The notes: generated by a model not told the origin, from the letters alone. A stretch of 64,000 bases of DNA from Luteimonas sp. RC10 (GCF_014192745.1 NZ_JACHYJ010000003.1:124001-188000); one strand, 5' to 3'. Shown: positions 18,658 to 32,321, counted from the first letter of the stretch. Numbers and translations: made by a program.

Positions 18658-19128
18658 TCAGGCGCGGTGGTAGGGATGATTGGCCAGCATCGCCGCGGCC
18701 CGATAGAGCTGTTCGGCCAGCACCAGCCGCACCAGCATGTGCGGCAGCGTCAGCGGGCCGAGCGACCAGCGCTCATCGGCGCGCGCCAGCACGGCGTCGG
18801 CGTGGCCTTCGGGTCCGCCGATCAGGAACGCCAGATCCCGCCCCTGCGCGCGCCAGTGTTCCAGCCGCTGCGCGAGATCCTCGGACGAATGCATGCGGCC
18901 GCGGCCATCGAGTGCCACCACCAGGGCATTGCGTGGCAGCGCGGCGAGCACGCGCGCGCCCTCGTCGGCCATTGCACGCGCGGTGTCGCGTCCCTTGCCA
19001 CGCAGGCCCGGCTCGACCTCCACCAGGTCCAGCGGCAACCAGTGCGACAGGCGCTTGCGGTACTCGCCGAAGCCATCGGCCACCCAGGCGGGGGCGCGCT
19101 CGCCGACCGCGACCAGCCGGGCCTTCAT
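18658..19128 (-). CDS. rlmH: 23S rRNA (pseudouridine1915-N3)-methyltransferase
   Basis: RlmH is a SPOUT methyltransferase acting on helix 69 of 23S rRNA in the 70S ribosome. The 156-aa length matches E. coli (155 aa). Motifs: VALDGRGRMHSSEDLAQRL, FLIGGPEGHADAVL (SAM-binding knot), LSLGPLTLPHMLVRLVLAEQ (here WSLGPLTLPHMLVRLVL) and a C-terminal YRAAAMLANHPYHR. It is the last gene of the leuS-lptE-holA-nadD-rsfS-rlmH cluster, 46 nt after rsfS. Confidence 0.97.
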   Translation of the reverse strand: MKARLVAVGERAPAWVADGFGEYRKRLSHWLPLDLVEVEPGLRGKGRDTARAMADEGARVLAALPRNALVVALDGRGRMHSSEDLAQRLEHWRAQGRDLAFLIGGPEGHADAVLARADERWSLGPLTLPHMLVRLVLAEQLYRAAAMLANHPYHRA

Positions 19129-19174
19129 GCGGTCACGCGCGGCGGACGGGCATCGGCCGGGGCCGGCTGCCGCT

Positions 19175-19585
19175 TCACCCGTCGCTGCGCGGCTCGCCGG
19201 CGCCCGGCGGCTGGTCGCCGACCGTCCACAGGCGTTCGAGCGCGTAGAACTCGCGCACGCGCGGCAGCATGACGTGCACGACCACGTCGCCCAGGTCCAC
19301 GAGCACCCACTCGGCCTCGCGCTCGCCCTCGACGCCGAGCGGCTGGCAGTCGAGCTGCTTGGCGCGTTTGACGACCTCGTCGGCGATCGACTTCACGTGG
19401 CGGCTGGAGGTCCCGGAGGCAACGACCATGAAGTCGCAGACGCTGCTGCGGCCGCGCACGTCGATATCGACGACGTCGACGGCCTTGAGATGATCGACCG
19501 CGTCGAGCGCGGTCCGGAGCAGGACATCTGCCGGCGGCGGCGGCTCGGGCAGACGGGTCTTGATGACGTGGGCGGTATCGGACAA
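19175..19585 (-). CDS. rsfS: Ribosome silencing factor RsfS
   Basis: RsfS binds uL14 and blocks 50S-30S joining under starvation. The 136-aa product contains DVVDIDVRGRSSVCDFMVVA, SGTSSRHVKSIADEVVK, GVEGEREAEWVLVDLGDVVV and HVMLPRVREFYALERLW, all typical of the family. The start is TTG 19585 (MSDTAHVIKTRLPEP); no ATG or GTG is in frame before the conserved region. A perfect TATAAT overlaps the nadD stop 30 nt upstream, so rsfS-rlmH may have its own promoter. Confidence 0.95.
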   Translation of the reverse strand: MSDTAHVIKTRLPEPPPPADVLLRTALDAVDHLKAVDVVDIDVRGRSSVCDFMVVASGTSSRHVKSIADEVVKRAKQLDCQPLGVEGEREAEWVLVDLGDVVVHVMLPRVREFYALERLWTVGDQPPGAGEPRSDG

Positions 19586-19614
19586 GGGATCGGGACTCGA
19601 AAAGTGCGGCAGCG

Positions 19615-19620
19615 ATTATA
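19615..19620 (-). promoter_or_regulatory. Internal -10 element (TATAAT) before rsfS
   Basis: On the minus strand, GCTATAATCGC contains a consensus TATAAT whose central bases form part of the nadD stop codon. The expected start site leaves a leader of about 23 nt before the rsfS TTG. No good -35 is visible in the end of nadD. Confidence 0.45.
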
Positions 19621-20272
19621 GCGGAGCGCCCGCCCGCGGCCGGTACAGCCCCTTCTCCTCGATGAATGCGGCCACCGCGTCCGGCACCAGCCCTGCCAGC
19701 GGCGCGCCAGCGGCCGCCTGCGCACGGACCTGCGTGGCCGAGACCGGATGCAGCGGCTGGCGCAAGCGCAGCACGCGCCCGGCCGGGGTCGCCGACAGCG
19801 CGGCCGGCGCGTCGGTCCAGCGATCGACCAGACAGGCCGCCAGCGCCGGGTCCAGTGCGCCGTCCAGGCCGCTGCCCGGACGCTCGGCGACCACCAGATG
19901 CGCCAGCTCGAACAGTGCCTGCCAGCGATGCCAGTGCGGCAGGCCGAGCAGGCTGTCGGCGCCGACCAGCCACGCCAGCGGCCGGGCCTCGCCGAGGCGT
20001 GCGCGTAGCGCCGCGAGCGTGTCGACGGTGTAGCTGCGGCCACCACGCCGCAGTTCCTCGCGATCGAGCAACAGGCCCGGCTCGCCGTCGATCGCCAGCG
20101 CAATCATCGCCGCGCGCTGCGCGGCATCGGCGCCGGGCGGGGCGCGATGCGGCGGGTCGGCAGCGGGCATCAGCCGGACGGTGCAGCCCAGCGCATCGCG
20201 CGCGGCCCGTGCGATCGCCAGATGGCCGCAGTGCAGCGGATCGAAGGTGCCGCCGTAGACCAGATAGAGCAT
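19616..20272 (-). CDS. nadD: Nicotinate-nucleotide adenylyltransferase
   Basis: NadD adenylates nicotinate mononucleotide in NAD synthesis. The 218-aa product has the nucleotidyltransferase motif YGGTFDPLHCGHLAIAR (HxGH), PAADPPHR, the SYTVDTLAAL block, LVGADSLLGLPHWHRWQALF and the C-terminal ISSTxIR-like PVSATQVRAQ. It lies 8 nt after holA and 30 nt before rsfS. Confidence 0.95.
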   Translation of the reverse strand: MLYLVYGGTFDPLHCGHLAIARAARDALGCTVRLMPAADPPHRAPPGADAAQRAAMIALAIDGEPGLLLDREELRRGGRSYTVDTLAALRARLGEARPLAWLVGADSLLGLPHWHRWQALFELAHLVVAERPGSGLDGALDPALAACLVDRWTDAPAALSATPAGRVLRLRQPLHPVSATQVRAQAAAGAPLAGLVPDAVAAFIEEKGLYRPRAGAPL

Positions 20273-20280
20273 CGCCGGGA

Positions 20281-21327
20281 TCAGGCCGCCAGCAGCGCGC
20301 CGGCCCTGGCGTCGGCAACCGCGATCAGCAGCCGCTCCAGCGCAAGCCAGGCGTCGGCCGGGTCGATCCCCGGCCGACCGCGCCCCTTGGCGATCCGGTC
20401 GATCCGGCCGGCCTCGGCGACGAAGCGGTCCCAGCGCGCGGCCGGGTGCCGCTGCAGCGCACGTCGGTAGCCGGCTTGGCGCGCGTCCCAGATGCGCTGG
20501 GCCTTGAATTCGGCGGCCATGTTGCCGCCGCGTGCCTGGACCTGCGCCAGGCTGGCCGCGCGCGTGAGTTCCATGACGATCATGCCCATCAGCGCGGGAA
20601 TCGCCGCACCCTCGGCGCGCAGACCCGCCAGCATCCGCGCAGCCTGCGCCGGCTGCCCGTTCATCGTCGCATCGAGCAGCCGGAACACGTCGTAGCGCGC
20701 GGCATCGGCGACCAGCGCCTGCATCCGCGCCGCATCCAGCGGCTGACCGTCGGCCAGCAGCGCGAGCTTGTCGACCTCTTGCGCGGCGGCCAGCAGATTG
20801 CCGTCGACGCGCTCGGCCAGCAGTTGCACCGCGGCGCGCTCGGCAGGCACGCCGCGACTGCGCAGGCGCGCCTCCATCCAGCCTTCGAGTTCGTGCGGCT
20901 TGACCTGCCAGGCGACGACCAGGTGCCCGACCGCGGCCACCGCCTCACTCCATTTGCCGCCGTGCTGGCGGCTCCACTCGCCGCCGGTGATCAGCAAGGT
21001 GACATCGGCCGGCGGGTCGGCGCAGAAGCCGGCGATGACCTGCGCGCCCTCCTTGCCGGGCTTGGTCGTGGGCAGGCGCAACTCGATCAGCCGTCGGCTG
21101 GCGAACAGGCTGGGCGCGCGGAACGTCGCCTCGAGCGCATTCCAGTCCACGTCGCGGCCGTCAGGCTCGAACACCTCGCGCTCGGACACGCCCTGGGCCC
21201 GCGCCGCAGCCCGCACCGCGTCGGCGGCCTCAAGCACGCGCAGCGGCTCGGGCCCGGCAATCAGATAGGCCGGCCGCAGCGGTTCGCGCGCCAATTGCGC
21301 AGGCAGGCGCTCGGGGGTCAGCTCCAC
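20281..21327 (-). CDS. holA: DNA polymerase III subunit delta
   Basis: HolA is the clamp-loader wrench that opens the beta clamp. The 348-aa product contains RPAYLIAGPEPLRVLEAADA, the LFASRRLIELRLPT block (a DnaX-type fold segment), DGNLLAAAQEVDKLALL and YDVFRLLDA. GTG 21327 gives MELTPERLPAQLAREPL, which fits the family N-terminus; the open frame further upstream lacks similarity. It lies 34 nt after lptE and 8 nt before nadD. Confidence 0.92.
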   Translation of the reverse strand: MELTPERLPAQLAREPLRPAYLIAGPEPLRVLEAADAVRAAARAQGVSEREVFEPDGRDVDWNALEATFRAPSLFASRRLIELRLPTTKPGKEGAQVIAGFCADPPADVTLLITGGEWSRQHGGKWSEAVAAVGHLVVAWQVKPHELEGWMEARLRSRGVPAERAAVQLLAERVDGNLLAAAQEVDKLALLADGQPLDAARMQALVADAARYDVFRLLDATMNGQPAQAARMLAGLRAEGAAIPALMGMIVMELTRAASLAQVQARGGNMAAEFKAQRIWDARQAGYRRALQRHPAARWDRFVAEAGRIDRIAKGRGRPGIDPADAWLALERLLIAVADARAGALLAA

Positions 21328-21361
21328 GGCGAGGACGCGCCGCTGGCCGGGACTGTCGCCA

Positions 21362-21898
21362 TCAACCGCGCTCGCGTTCCTGCGGGTTGCGGAACACCGC
21401 ATCGATGCGGCGGATGATCGAGGCGGTCATTTCGCGCTCGAGCTCGCGCGACAGCAGCTCGCGCTCGGAATCGGCACCGATCGAATCGGTCGGCAGCGCC
21501 AGGTAGTCGCGCGCCAGCTCGATCGCCTGCTGGGGCACGATGTCGCGGCCGTCGGCATCGCGCATCGAGAACACCACCGCATAGCGCAGCGTGTACTCCT
21601 GCGCGCGGCCCTGGGCATCGAGGCTCGCCGGCAGCGAGGCCCAGCGCTCGGAGCGGATGTCGAGCACGGCGACATCGACCGCGTCCTGCTCGGCGATCTG
21701 CGCCCCGGCCGCGGCCAGCGCGCGCTCGACCGAGCGCGCGAGCCGGCTGTAGGGATCGGACGAGACGATATCCACCGGCCCCAGCTCCGCCGGCAGCGTC
21801 AGCGCGTTGCGCAGATGGAAGCCGCAGGCCGACAGGGTCAGCGCAAGGACCGTGGCGGCAGCGGCCAGACGGAGGGAAACCGGGCGGAGGATGCTCAT
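21362..21898 (-). CDS. lptE: LPS-assembly lipoprotein LptE
   Basis: LptE is the outer-membrane plug of the LptD translocon that inserts lipopolysaccharide. The 178-aa precursor has a signal peptide ending in lipobox LSACG (Cys26), then GFHLRNALTLP, the standard LptE start. It continues with IVSSDPYSRLARSVERALAAAG and a C-terminal ELEREMTASIIRRIDAV. It sits between leuS and holA, the conserved position in gamma-proteobacteria. Confidence 0.92.
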   Translation of the reverse strand: MSILRPVSLRLAAAATVLALTLSACGFHLRNALTLPAELGPVDIVSSDPYSRLARSVERALAAAGAQIAEQDAVDVAVLDIRSERWASLPASLDAQGRAQEYTLRYAVVFSMRDADGRDIVPQQAIELARDYLALPTDSIGADSERELLSRELEREMTASIIRRIDAVFRNPQERERG

Positions 21899-21963
21899 GG
21901 ACGGAGTCTGGACGAGGCGGTGTTGGCCGGCAAGCGGCGCGCGGACGCGCCGCCCCGGCAGGT

Positions 21964-24717
21964 TCAGGCGGCGACGATATTGACGATCTTGCCGGGCACC
22001 ACGATGACCTTGCGTACGGTCATCTGGGCCAGGAACCGCGCCACGTTCGGCTCGGCCAGGGCCAGGGCCTCGACCGCGTCCTTGGCGGCGTCGGCGGCGA
22101 CCTCGATCGTGCCGCGCAACTTGCCGTTGACCTGGACGGCCAGCGTCAGCGCATCGCGCGCCAGCGCGGCAGGGTCGGCACGCGGGAACGGCTGGTCCTC
22201 GAGCAGGGTCTCGGGATGGCCCAGCAGCTGCCACAGCGCGTGCGCGATGTGCGGAGTGATCGGGTTGAGCAACAGCACGATCGTCGAGAGCGTCTCCTGC
22301 AGCAACGCACGTGCGTTGGCGTCGTCGGCCTCGAACTTCTGCACATGGTTGAACAGCTCCATCACCGCGGCGATCGCGGTGTTGAAGCTGTGGCGGCGGC
22401 CGTAGTCGTCACTGACCTTCTGGATCGCCTCGTGCAGCTGACGGCGCAGCGTCCGCTGCGCCGGGGTCGCGGCGGCGACGTCGAAGGCGCCGGCCGGGCC
22501 GGCCTCGACATGCCGCTGGACCTGCGTCCACAGCCTGCGCAGGAAGCGCGCCATGCCCTCGACGCCGGCCTCGTTCCATTCCAGCGACTGCTCGGGCGGG
22601 GCGGCGAACATCGAGAACAGGCGCACGGTGTCGGCGCCGTATTTGTCGATCATCGACTGCGGATCGATGCCGTTGTTCTTGGACTTGGACATCTTCTCCA
22701 CGCCGCCCACCCGCACCGGCGCGCCGTCGCGCTTGGACACCGCGCCGACGATGCGCCCCTTGTCGTCACGGGTGACCTCGACCTCGGCCGGATGGATCCA
22801 GTCCTTGCCGCCGTTGTCCTGGTCCCGATAGAACGTCTCGGCGATCACCATGCCCTGGGTCAGCAGGTTGCGCACCGGCTCGTCGCCCTGCACCAGGCCC
22901 GCGTCGCGCATCAGGCGATGGTAGAAGCGGAAGTACAGCAGATGCAGGATCGCGTGCTCGATGCCACCGATGTACTGGTCGACCGGCATCCAGTAATTGG
23001 CGCGCTCGTCGACCATGTCCGCGGCCCCGGGCGAGGTGTAGCGCGCGGTGTACCAGCTCGATTCCATGAACGTATCGAAGGTGTCGGTCTCGCGTTCGGC
23101 CGGGCCGCCGCAGTCCGGGCAGGTGGTCTTGCGCCACTGCGGGTCGGACTTGATCGGCGACTGCACCACGCCCGGGTTGGCGAATGCGTCCTCGACATCC
23201 TCGGGCAGCAGGACCGGCAACTGGTCCTCGGGCACCGGCACCGCGCCGCAGGCCTCGCAATAGATCACCGGAATCGGGCAACCCCAATAGCGCTGGCGGC
23301 TCACGCCCCAGTCGCGCAGCCGGAAGTTGACCTTGCGTGCGCCCTGCCCCTGTGCGCCCAGGTACGCGGCCAGCGCGTTGAACGCGCCGTCGAAATCCAG
23401 CCCATCGTATTGTCCGGAATTGATCAGCACGCCGCGCTCGGTGTAGGCGCCGCGCTGCTCGATGCCGTCGAGGTAATCACGGACCACCGCGACGGCGGCC
23501 GAGGTGTCGTAGGCATCGACCGAACCGCCCGACAGCGCCGCCTGGAACGGGTCGGCGTCGTGCGCGACATCGCCGATCACCTCGCGCAGCGCATCGCGCA
23601 CCGCCAGCGGCACGATCACCGGCCGCACCGGCAGGCCGTAGGCCTTGGCGAATTCCCAGTCGCGCTGGTCGTGCGCGGGCACCGCCATCACCGCGCCAGT
23701 GCCGTAGCCCATCAGCACGAAGTTGGCGACGTAGATCGGCACGTCCTCGCCAGTGACCGGATGGATCGCCCACAGGCCGGTCGCCATGCCGCGCTTGTCC
23801 TGGGCCTCGAGCTCGGCCTCCGACACGCCGCCCTGACGCAGATCGGCGAGGAACGCGGCCAGTTCGGGGTTGTCCTGCGCGGCCTTGAGCGCCAGCGGAT
23901 GCTCGCCGGCGATGCTGAGGAAGGTGACCCCCATCAGCGTGTCGGGGCGCGTGGTGTAGACGGTCAGCGGGGTCGCTTCGCCATCGACCGCGAAGGTGAT
24001 CTCCAGACCCTCGCTGCGACCGATCCAGTTGCGCTGCATGGTCTTGACCGAGTCCGGCCAGCCCTCGAGCGTGTCCAGACCATCGAGCAGTTCCTGCGCG
24101 TAGTCGGTGATCTTGAGGAACCACTGCGGGATCTCGCGCTTCTCCACCACCGCGCCCGAGCGCCATCCGCGGCCGTCGATGACCTGCTCGTTGGCGAGCA
24201 CGGTCTGATCGATCGGGTCCCAGTTGACGACTGCGTTGCGGCGGTAGGCCAGGCCCTTCTTCATCAGCCGCACGAACATGCGCTGCTCGTGGACGTAGTA
24301 ATCCGGGCTGCAGGTGGCGAACTCGCGGCTCCAGTCGATCGCGTAACCCAGCGCCTGCAGCTGGCCACGCATGTGGTCGATGTTGGCGTAGGTCCACTTC
24401 GCCGGCGCCGTCGCGTTCTTGATCGCCGCGTTCTCGGCCGGCAGGCCGAACGCGTCCCAGGCCATCGGCTGCAGCACGTTCTTGCCGGTCATGCGCTGGT
24501 AGCGGCTGATGACGTCGCTGAGCGTGTAGTTGCGCACATGGCCCATATGCAGCGCGCCGGAGGGGTACGGCAGCATCGACAGGCAGTAATACTTGGGCCG
24601 GTCGGTGCGCTCGACGACCTCGAAGGCGCGGGTGTCGGTCCAGAACCGCTGGGCGTCGGCCTCGACGCGGGTGGGCTGGTAGGCGTTGACGGACGGAGCG
24701 GCAGGATCGCTGGACAC
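21964..24717 (-). CDS. leuS: Leucyl-tRNA synthetase
   Basis: LeuS charges tRNA-Leu. The 917-aa class I synthetase has the HIGH motif in [16 protein letters not shown] and KMSKS in [13 protein letters not shown]. The CP1 editing domain contains [14 protein letters not shown], and [10 protein letters not shown] with [18 protein letters not shown] lies in the insertion after it. GTG 24717 ([20 protein letters not shown]) fits the xanthomonad N-terminus. An ATG far upstream would read through the divergent promoter region and the neighbouring gene start, so it was rejected. It is the first gene of the lptE-holA-nadD-rsfS-rlmH cluster. It is somewhat longer than E. coli LeuS (860 aa). Confidence 0.95.
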   Translation of the reverse strand: MSSDPAAPSVNAYQPTRVEADAQRFWTDTRAFEVVERTDRPKYYCLSMLPYPSGALHMGHVRNYTLSDVISRYQRMTGKNVLQPMAWDAFGLPAENAAIKNATAPAKWTYANIDHMRGQLQALGYAIDWSREFATCSPDYYVHEQRMFVRLMKKGLAYRRNAVVNWDPIDQTVLANEQVIDGRGWRSGAVVEKREIPQWFLKITDYAQELLDGLDTLEGWPDSVKTMQRNWIGRSEGLEITFAVDGEATPLTVYTTRPDTLMGVTFLSIAGEHPLALKAAQDNPELAAFLADLRQGGVSEAELEAQDKRGMATGLWAIHPVTGEDVPIYVANFVLMGYGTGAVMAVPAHDQRDWEFAKAYGLPVRPVIVPLAVRDALREVIGDVAHDADPFQAALSGGSVDAYDTSAAVAVVRDYLDGIEQRGAYTERGVLINSGQYDGLDFDGAFNALAAYLGAQGQGARKVNFRLRDWGVSRQRYWGCPIPVIYCEACGAVPVPEDQLPVLLPEDVEDAFANPGVVQSPIKSDPQWRKTTCPDCGGPAERETDTFDTFMESSWYTARYTSPGAADMVDERANYWMPVDQYIGGIEHAILHLLYFRFYHRLMRDAGLVQGDEPVRNLLTQGMVIAETFYRDQDNGGKDWIHPAEVEVTRDDKGRIVGAVSKRDGAPVRVGGVEKMSKSKNNGIDPQSMIDKYGADTVRLFSMFAAPPEQSLEWNEAGVEGMARFLRRLWTQVQRHVEAGPAGAFDVAAATPAQRTLRRQLHEAIQKVSDDYGRRHSFNTAIAAVMELFNHVQKFEADDANARALLQETLSTIVLLLNPITPHIAHALWQLLGHPETLLEDQPFPRADPAALARDALTLAVQVNGKLRGTIEVAADAAKDAVEALALAEPNVARFLAQMTVRKVIVVPGKIVNIVAA

Positions 24718-24806
24718 GGACAGTTCTGGCGGCAGAGGACAGCCGGCAAGCCTACCCCAGCGCCCCCGCGTCCGCCACGCGAGCCCGGTACGACCGAACG
24801 GGCTGC

Positions 24807-24812
24807 TAGACT
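24807..24812 (+). promoter_or_regulatory. -10 element of the diguanylate cyclase gene (possible leaderless start)
   Basis: TAGACT in CTGCTAGACTCGGCTG ends 6 nt before the ATG, so transcription would start at or beside the A of the start codon. No ribosome-binding site can fit upstream. Confidence 0.45.
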
Positions 24813-24818
24813 CGGCTG

Positions 24819-26513
<1,695 letters not shown>

Positions 26514-26586
26514 GCGCGGCGCGGGCACGCGCCCTGCCGCCGTGCTTCAATCCGGCTTCCTGTCTTGGCCGCCCGGAGCCCGCCGC

Positions 26587-27921
26587 ATGACCAGCCGCTT
26601 CCGCTTCACCGCACCGTCGCCGGTGCTCGCCCTGCTCGCCGTCGCCCTGCTCGCACCCGCCGCGCAGGCGCAGGACCGCACAGCCCTGCAGTGCGAACGC
26701 CTGTTCGACGCGCGCAGCGGCCGCGTGCTCGGCGCGCATACGATCGTGATCGCCGATGGCCGGATCGAATCGGTCGCCGCCGGTCACGCGGCGCCGGCGG
26801 GCCAGGCGCGCACGATCGCGCTCCCCGGGCGCACCTGCATGCCCGGCTGGACCGACCTGCACGTACACCTGGACTCGCAGTCCGGCCCGCAGAGCTATTC
26901 GGAAGGCTTCCGCCTCGATCCGGTCGACTTCGCCTACCGCTCGGTCGGCTACGCGGAAAAGACCCTGCTCGCCGGCTTCACCACGGTGCGCGATCTCGGG
27001 GGCGAAGTCGCGCCGCACCTGCGCGATGCGATCGAACAGGGCCTGGTGCGCGGTCCGCGGATCTTCGCGGCCGGCAAGTCGATCGCCACCACCGGCGGCC
27101 ATGCCGATCCCAGCAACGGCTACAACTCGATGCTCTCGCATCTGCTCGGCCCGCCGGGCCCGACCGAAGGCGTGATCAATTCGATCGACGATGCCCGCCA
27201 GGCCGTGCGCCAGCGCTACAAGGACGGCAGCGACGTGATCAAGATCACCGCGACCGGTGGCGTGCTCAGCTACGCCAGGTCGGGCGATGCGCCGCAGTTC
27301 ACCGTCGACGAAGTCCAGGCGGTCGTCGACACCGCCAAGGACTACGGCTACCGCGTCGCCGCGCATGCCCACGGCACCGAGGGCATGAAGCGCGCGGTAC
27401 TGGCGGGGGTGACCAGCATCGAGCACGGCACCCATATGGACGAGGAGGTCATGCGGCTGATGAAGCAGCGCGGCACCTGGTACGTGCCGACGATCTACGC
27501 CGGTCGTTTCGTCGCCGACAAGGCGCGCGAACCGGGCTACTTTCCCGAGGTCGTGCGCCCGAAGGCGGCGACGATCGGCGCGCAGATCCAGGACACCGCG
27601 GCGCGCGCCTATCGCGCCGGCGTGCCGATCGCCTTCGGCACCGACCAGGGCGTGGGCCCGCACGGCGACAACGCGCGTGAGTTCATCTACATGGTCGAGG
27701 CCGGGATCCCGGCGTCGTACGCATTGCAGTCGGCGACGCTGCACGCCGCGACCGTGCTCGGTGTCGACGACCAGGGCATCGTCGAGCCCGGGCGGCGCGC
27801 CGACATCATCGCGATGCCGGGCGACCCGGTCGCCGACATCAATGCGGTGCTGGCGGTCGACTTCGTGATGAAGGCCGGCCGCGTGTACCGCGCGCCGGAG
27901 CCATCGGCCACGCTCGACTGA
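26587..27921 (+). CDS. Exported metal-dependent amidohydrolase (Xaa-Pro/Xaa-Arg dipeptidase-like)
   Basis: This 444-aa member of the amidohydrolase superfamily has a Sec signal peptide ending AQAQD (cleavage after about residue 28), so it acts in the periplasm or outside. Metal-ligand motifs in order: DLHVHLD, the probable carboxylated lysine in [30 protein letters not shown] and the catalytic Asp in FGTDQGV. These resemble the Caulobacter Cc2672 and Sgx9260 dipeptidase group. The exact peptide specificity cannot be read. GGAG precedes ATG 26587 by 9 nt. Confidence 0.9.
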   Translation: MTSRFRFTAPSPVLALLAVALLAPAAQAQDRTALQCERLFDARSGRVLGAHTIVIADGRIESVAAGHAAPAGQARTIALPGRTCMPGWTDLHVHLDSQSGPQSYSEGFRLDPVDFAYRSVGYAEKTLLAGFTTVRDLGGEVAPHLRDAIEQGLVRGPRIFAAGKSIATTGGHADPSNGYNSMLSHLLGPPGPTEGVINSIDDARQAVRQRYKDGSDVIKITATGGVLSYARSGDAPQFTVDEVQAVVDTAKDYGYRVAAHAHGTEGMKRAVLAGVTSIEHGTHMDEEVMRLMKQRGTWYVPTIYAGRFVADKAREPGYFPEVVRPKAATIGAQIQDTAARAYRAGVPIAFGTDQGVGPHGDNAREFIYMVEAGIPASYALQSATLHAATVLGVDDQGIVEPGRRADIIAMPGDPVADINAVLAVDFVMKAGRVYRAPEPSATLD

Positions 27922-27922
27922 G

Positions 27923-28507
27923 TCAGCCGCCCCGGCGCGGCAACCGCCACGCCAGCCAGGCCGTCCAGCCGCACCAGGCCAGCAGCAACACGCGGTCGGC
28001 CGCACCGGCGGCCGCGACCGCCGGCGATGCCAGTGCGGCCACGACCGCGAGCGCGGCCAACAGCGAGACCAGCCGCACGCCCGGCATGGCGATGGCGGCC
28101 AGGGCCGCCCCGGCACCGAAGGCCAGGGCCCACAGCATCCACGCGCTGGCGTGCGCCCGGCTGCCGCCGCCGTCGAGGTCGCCGGCATCGAGCGGCAGTG
28201 CACCCTGCAGCGCGAACAGCAGCGCTGCCAGCAGCCACAGACGCAGGGCGATGCCGACGGCCAGGCCCGCCTCCGGCCACCAGCGCGCGCGCGCCCGCCA
28301 CGCCACGACGGCCAGCGCGAGGCCGGGCAGCACGAACGCGAGCAGATTGAACGCAGCCGCATGCGGCAGCGCGTGCGCACCCGGCAATGCCAGCGGCACG
28401 CCCGCCGGCAGGCCCGCGCCCCGCGCGAAGCCGACCATCGCCAGCCAGGTCGCGGCATGCGCCACGAGCACCGGCCCCAGAGACCGCCACCGCATCGTTG
28501 TTCCCAT
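27923..28507 (-). CDS. Predicted multi-pass membrane protein of unknown function
   Basis: The 194-aa product is made of about six hydrophobic helices, for example VLVAHAATWLAMVGFARGAG, LLAFVLPGLALAVVAWRAR and VSLLAALAVVAALASPAVAA. It has the rough shape of DUF998-type proteins, but I do not recognise a diagnostic motif. ATG 28507 has GGAG about 9 nt upstream; ATGs at 28495 and 28525 are also in frame. The stop lies 1 nt from the stop of the convergent amidohydrolase gene. Confidence 0.65.
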   Translation of the reverse strand: MGTTMRWRSLGPVLVAHAATWLAMVGFARGAGLPAGVPLALPGAHALPHAAAFNLLAFVLPGLALAVVAWRARARWWPEAGLAVGIALRLWLLAALLFALQGALPLDAGDLDGGGSRAHASAWMLWALAFGAGAALAAIAMPGVRLVSLLAALAVVAALASPAVAAAGAADRVLLLAWCGWTAWLAWRLPRRGG

Positions 28508-28607
28508 CCACCCCACTCCGGCCATGTCCGGGCCGGATGATAGGCGCCTGGCGTGCCGCCGCGTCGATGTCGCTGGGGATCCACAGATCGCGCGCGGTCT
28601 GCGCTTG

Positions 28608-28613
28608 TATCCT
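28608..28613 (+). promoter_or_regulatory. Putative -10 element for the cnoX-like gene
   Basis: TATCCT in TTGTATCCTGCGC lies 72 nt before the ATG and about 100 nt from the divergent membrane gene start. This is a weak call. Confidence 0.3.
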
Positions 28614-28679
28614 GCGCAACCGTCGCCACCTCTAGTCGGGCCGCTCCGGCGGCTCCCCGACCGCAACTGGAACTTCCGC

Positions 28680-29564
28680 ATGCTGCTCAACGGCCAGGCC
28701 CCCGCTCCCCAACGCTCGCCCCATATCGTCGATGTCACCACCGAGACCTTCGAGTCTGCGGTGCTGCAGGCCTCGCTCGATGTGCCGGTTCTGGTGGACT
28801 TCTGGGCGGAATGGTGCGGCCCGTGCAAGACCCTGGGCCCGGTGCTCGAAAAGCTGGCGGCCGAGTACAACGGCGCCTTCATCCTCGCCAAGGTCGACGT
28901 CGACAAGGAATCGCAGATCGCCGCGGCGTTCCAGATCCGCTCGGTGCCCACGGTCTTCCTGATCGCCGGTGGCCAGCCGGTGGACGGCTTTCCGGGCGCG
29001 CTGCCCGAGGGCCAGCTGCGCGAGTTCCTGCAGCGCCACGGCATCGTGCCGGCGCAGGGCGATGGCGCCTCGCCCGACGACGCCACCCCGCTCGATCCCC
29101 AGGCCGAGGTCGCGCGGCTGCGCGAGGCGGTGGCCGCCGAACCCGACAAGGCGGAGCTGCGGCTCGACCTGGCGCTGGCGCTGCTGCAGACCGGCGCGGC
29201 GCAGGAAGTCGAAGGCCTGCTCGACGGCCTGCCAGCCAACCTCGCCACCGACGATCGCGCGGTGAAGGCGCGGGCGCGCCTGGATTTTGCCGCGCTGCTG
29301 GCCGACGCGCCGCCCATCGAAGCCTTGCAGGCGGCGATCGAACGCGATCCTGCGGACCTGCGCGCCCGTCACCTGCTGGGCGTGCGCCAGATCGTCGCCG
29401 GCGATGCACAAGCCGGCCTGGACCAGTTCATCGAGATGCTGCGCCGCGACCGCGATTTCGAGGAGGGCCTGCCCCGCAAGGCACTGATCGATGCATTCCG
29501 CATCGTCGATGACGCCGAGCTCGTCGGCCGCTACCGCAGGAAGATGGCCTCGCTGCTGTTCTGA
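28680..29564 (+). CDS. Thioredoxin-TPR chaperedoxin (CnoX/YbbN family)
   Basis: The 294-aa protein has an N-terminal thioredoxin domain with an intact active site FWAEWCGPCKT (Cys46, Cys49) and the cis-Pro in RSVPTVFLI. A C-terminal TPR-like region follows (DPQAEVARLREAVAAEPDKA and later DPADLRARHLLGVRQIVAG). This is the CnoX architecture: a holdase that protects proteins from hypochlorous acid stress and hands them to GroEL or DnaK. E. coli CnoX lacks the redox cysteines, whereas the WCGPC here resembles the Caulobacter form, which is also an active oxidoreductase. Confidence 0.9.
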   Translation: MLLNGQAPAPQRSPHIVDVTTETFESAVLQASLDVPVLVDFWAEWCGPCKTLGPVLEKLAAEYNGAFILAKVDVDKESQIAAAFQIRSVPTVFLIAGGQPVDGFPGALPEGQLREFLQRHGIVPAQGDGASPDDATPLDPQAEVARLREAVAAEPDKAELRLDLALALLQTGAAQEVEGLLDGLPANLATDDRAVKARARLDFAALLADAPPIEALQAAIERDPADLRARHLLGVRQIVAGDAQAGLDQFIEMLRRDRDFEEGLPRKALIDAFRIVDDAELVGRYRRKMASLLF

Positions 29565-29619
29565 CGCGCCGATGCGCCAGTCGCCTGCATCGGCCCTGCC
29601 GGTGCGGGCAACGCCAAAA

Positions 29620-29635
29620 CATACAGGTGCGTATG
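29620..29635. promoter_or_regulatory. Inverted repeat CATAC-N6-GTATG (candidate operator)
   Basis: A perfect 5-bp-arm inverted repeat lies 36 nt before the DUF4442 gene. The surrounding ACATACAGGTGCGTATG resembles operators of some TetR-family repressors. No regulator gene is adjacent. Weak inference. Confidence 0.3.
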
Positions 29636-29670
29636 GTAATGTCCCGACGCCCTGGTCATGCCCGCCCGCC

Positions 29671-30141
29671 ATGTCGCCGCGCCTCGCCCGTCTGCTGTTC
29701 AATCTCTGGCCGCCGTTCCTGTTCACCGGCATCCGCGTCACCGCGCTGACGCCCGGGTTTTCGCACGCCCGGGTCGAGCTGCGCCGGCACTGGTACAACC
29801 GCAACTACGTCGGCACCCACTTCGGCGGCAGCCTGTTCGCGATGACCGACCCGTTCTGGATGGTGATGACGCTGCGCGCGCTCGGCGACGACTACGTGGT
29901 CTGGGACAAGGCCGCCGAGATCGAGTTCATCCGCCCCGGGCGCGGCACTGTGCATGCCACGTTCGATCTCGACGCGGCCACCGTCGACGCGATCCGCGAA
30001 GCGACCGCGCATGGCGACAAGCATCTGCGCTGGTTCACCACCGAGGTCGTCGATGCGGCCGGCGAGCCGGTCGCCCGCGTGCGCAAGCAGATCTACGTGC
30101 GCCGCAAGCGCGACCGCGGCAGCGCCCCAACGCCTGCCTGA
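29671..30141 (+). CDS. DUF4442 hotdog-fold protein (thioesterase-like)
   Basis: The 156-aa product matches the DUF4442/YiiD-C group: FNLWPPFLFTGIRVTALTPG, RRHWYNRNYVGTHFGGSLFA and MTDPFWMVMTLRALG. The family has a 4-hydroxybenzoyl-CoA thioesterase-type hotdog fold, but its acyl substrate is not established. ATG 29671 is the first start after the upstream inverted repeat. It stands alone between cnoX and a kinase gene. Confidence 0.85.
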   Translation: MSPRLARLLFNLWPPFLFTGIRVTALTPGFSHARVELRRHWYNRNYVGTHFGGSLFAMTDPFWMVMTLRALGDDYVVWDKAAEIEFIRPGRGTVHATFDLDAATVDAIREATAHGDKHLRWFTTEVVDAAGEPVARVRKQIYVRRKRDRGSAPTPA

Positions 30142-30178
30142 GCCGCGCGCACGACGCCCCAACCCGTCGGCCGGTCGG

Positions 30179-30184
30179 TATGCT
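30179..30184 (+). promoter_or_regulatory. Putative -10 element for the Ser/Thr kinase gene
   Basis: TATGCT lies 22 nt before the ATG and is immediately followed by the 10-bp palindrome GTAGCGCTAC (30185-30194). GGGGAA before the ATG serves as ribosome-binding site. Confidence 0.4.
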
Positions 30185-30205
30185 GTAGCGCTACGGGGAA
30201 CACGC

Positions 30206-32275
<2,070 letters not shown>

Positions 32276-32321
32276 GTTCCCGGGCATGATGACGCCCCCC
32301 CTTTCGCCTCGCGGATCTTTC

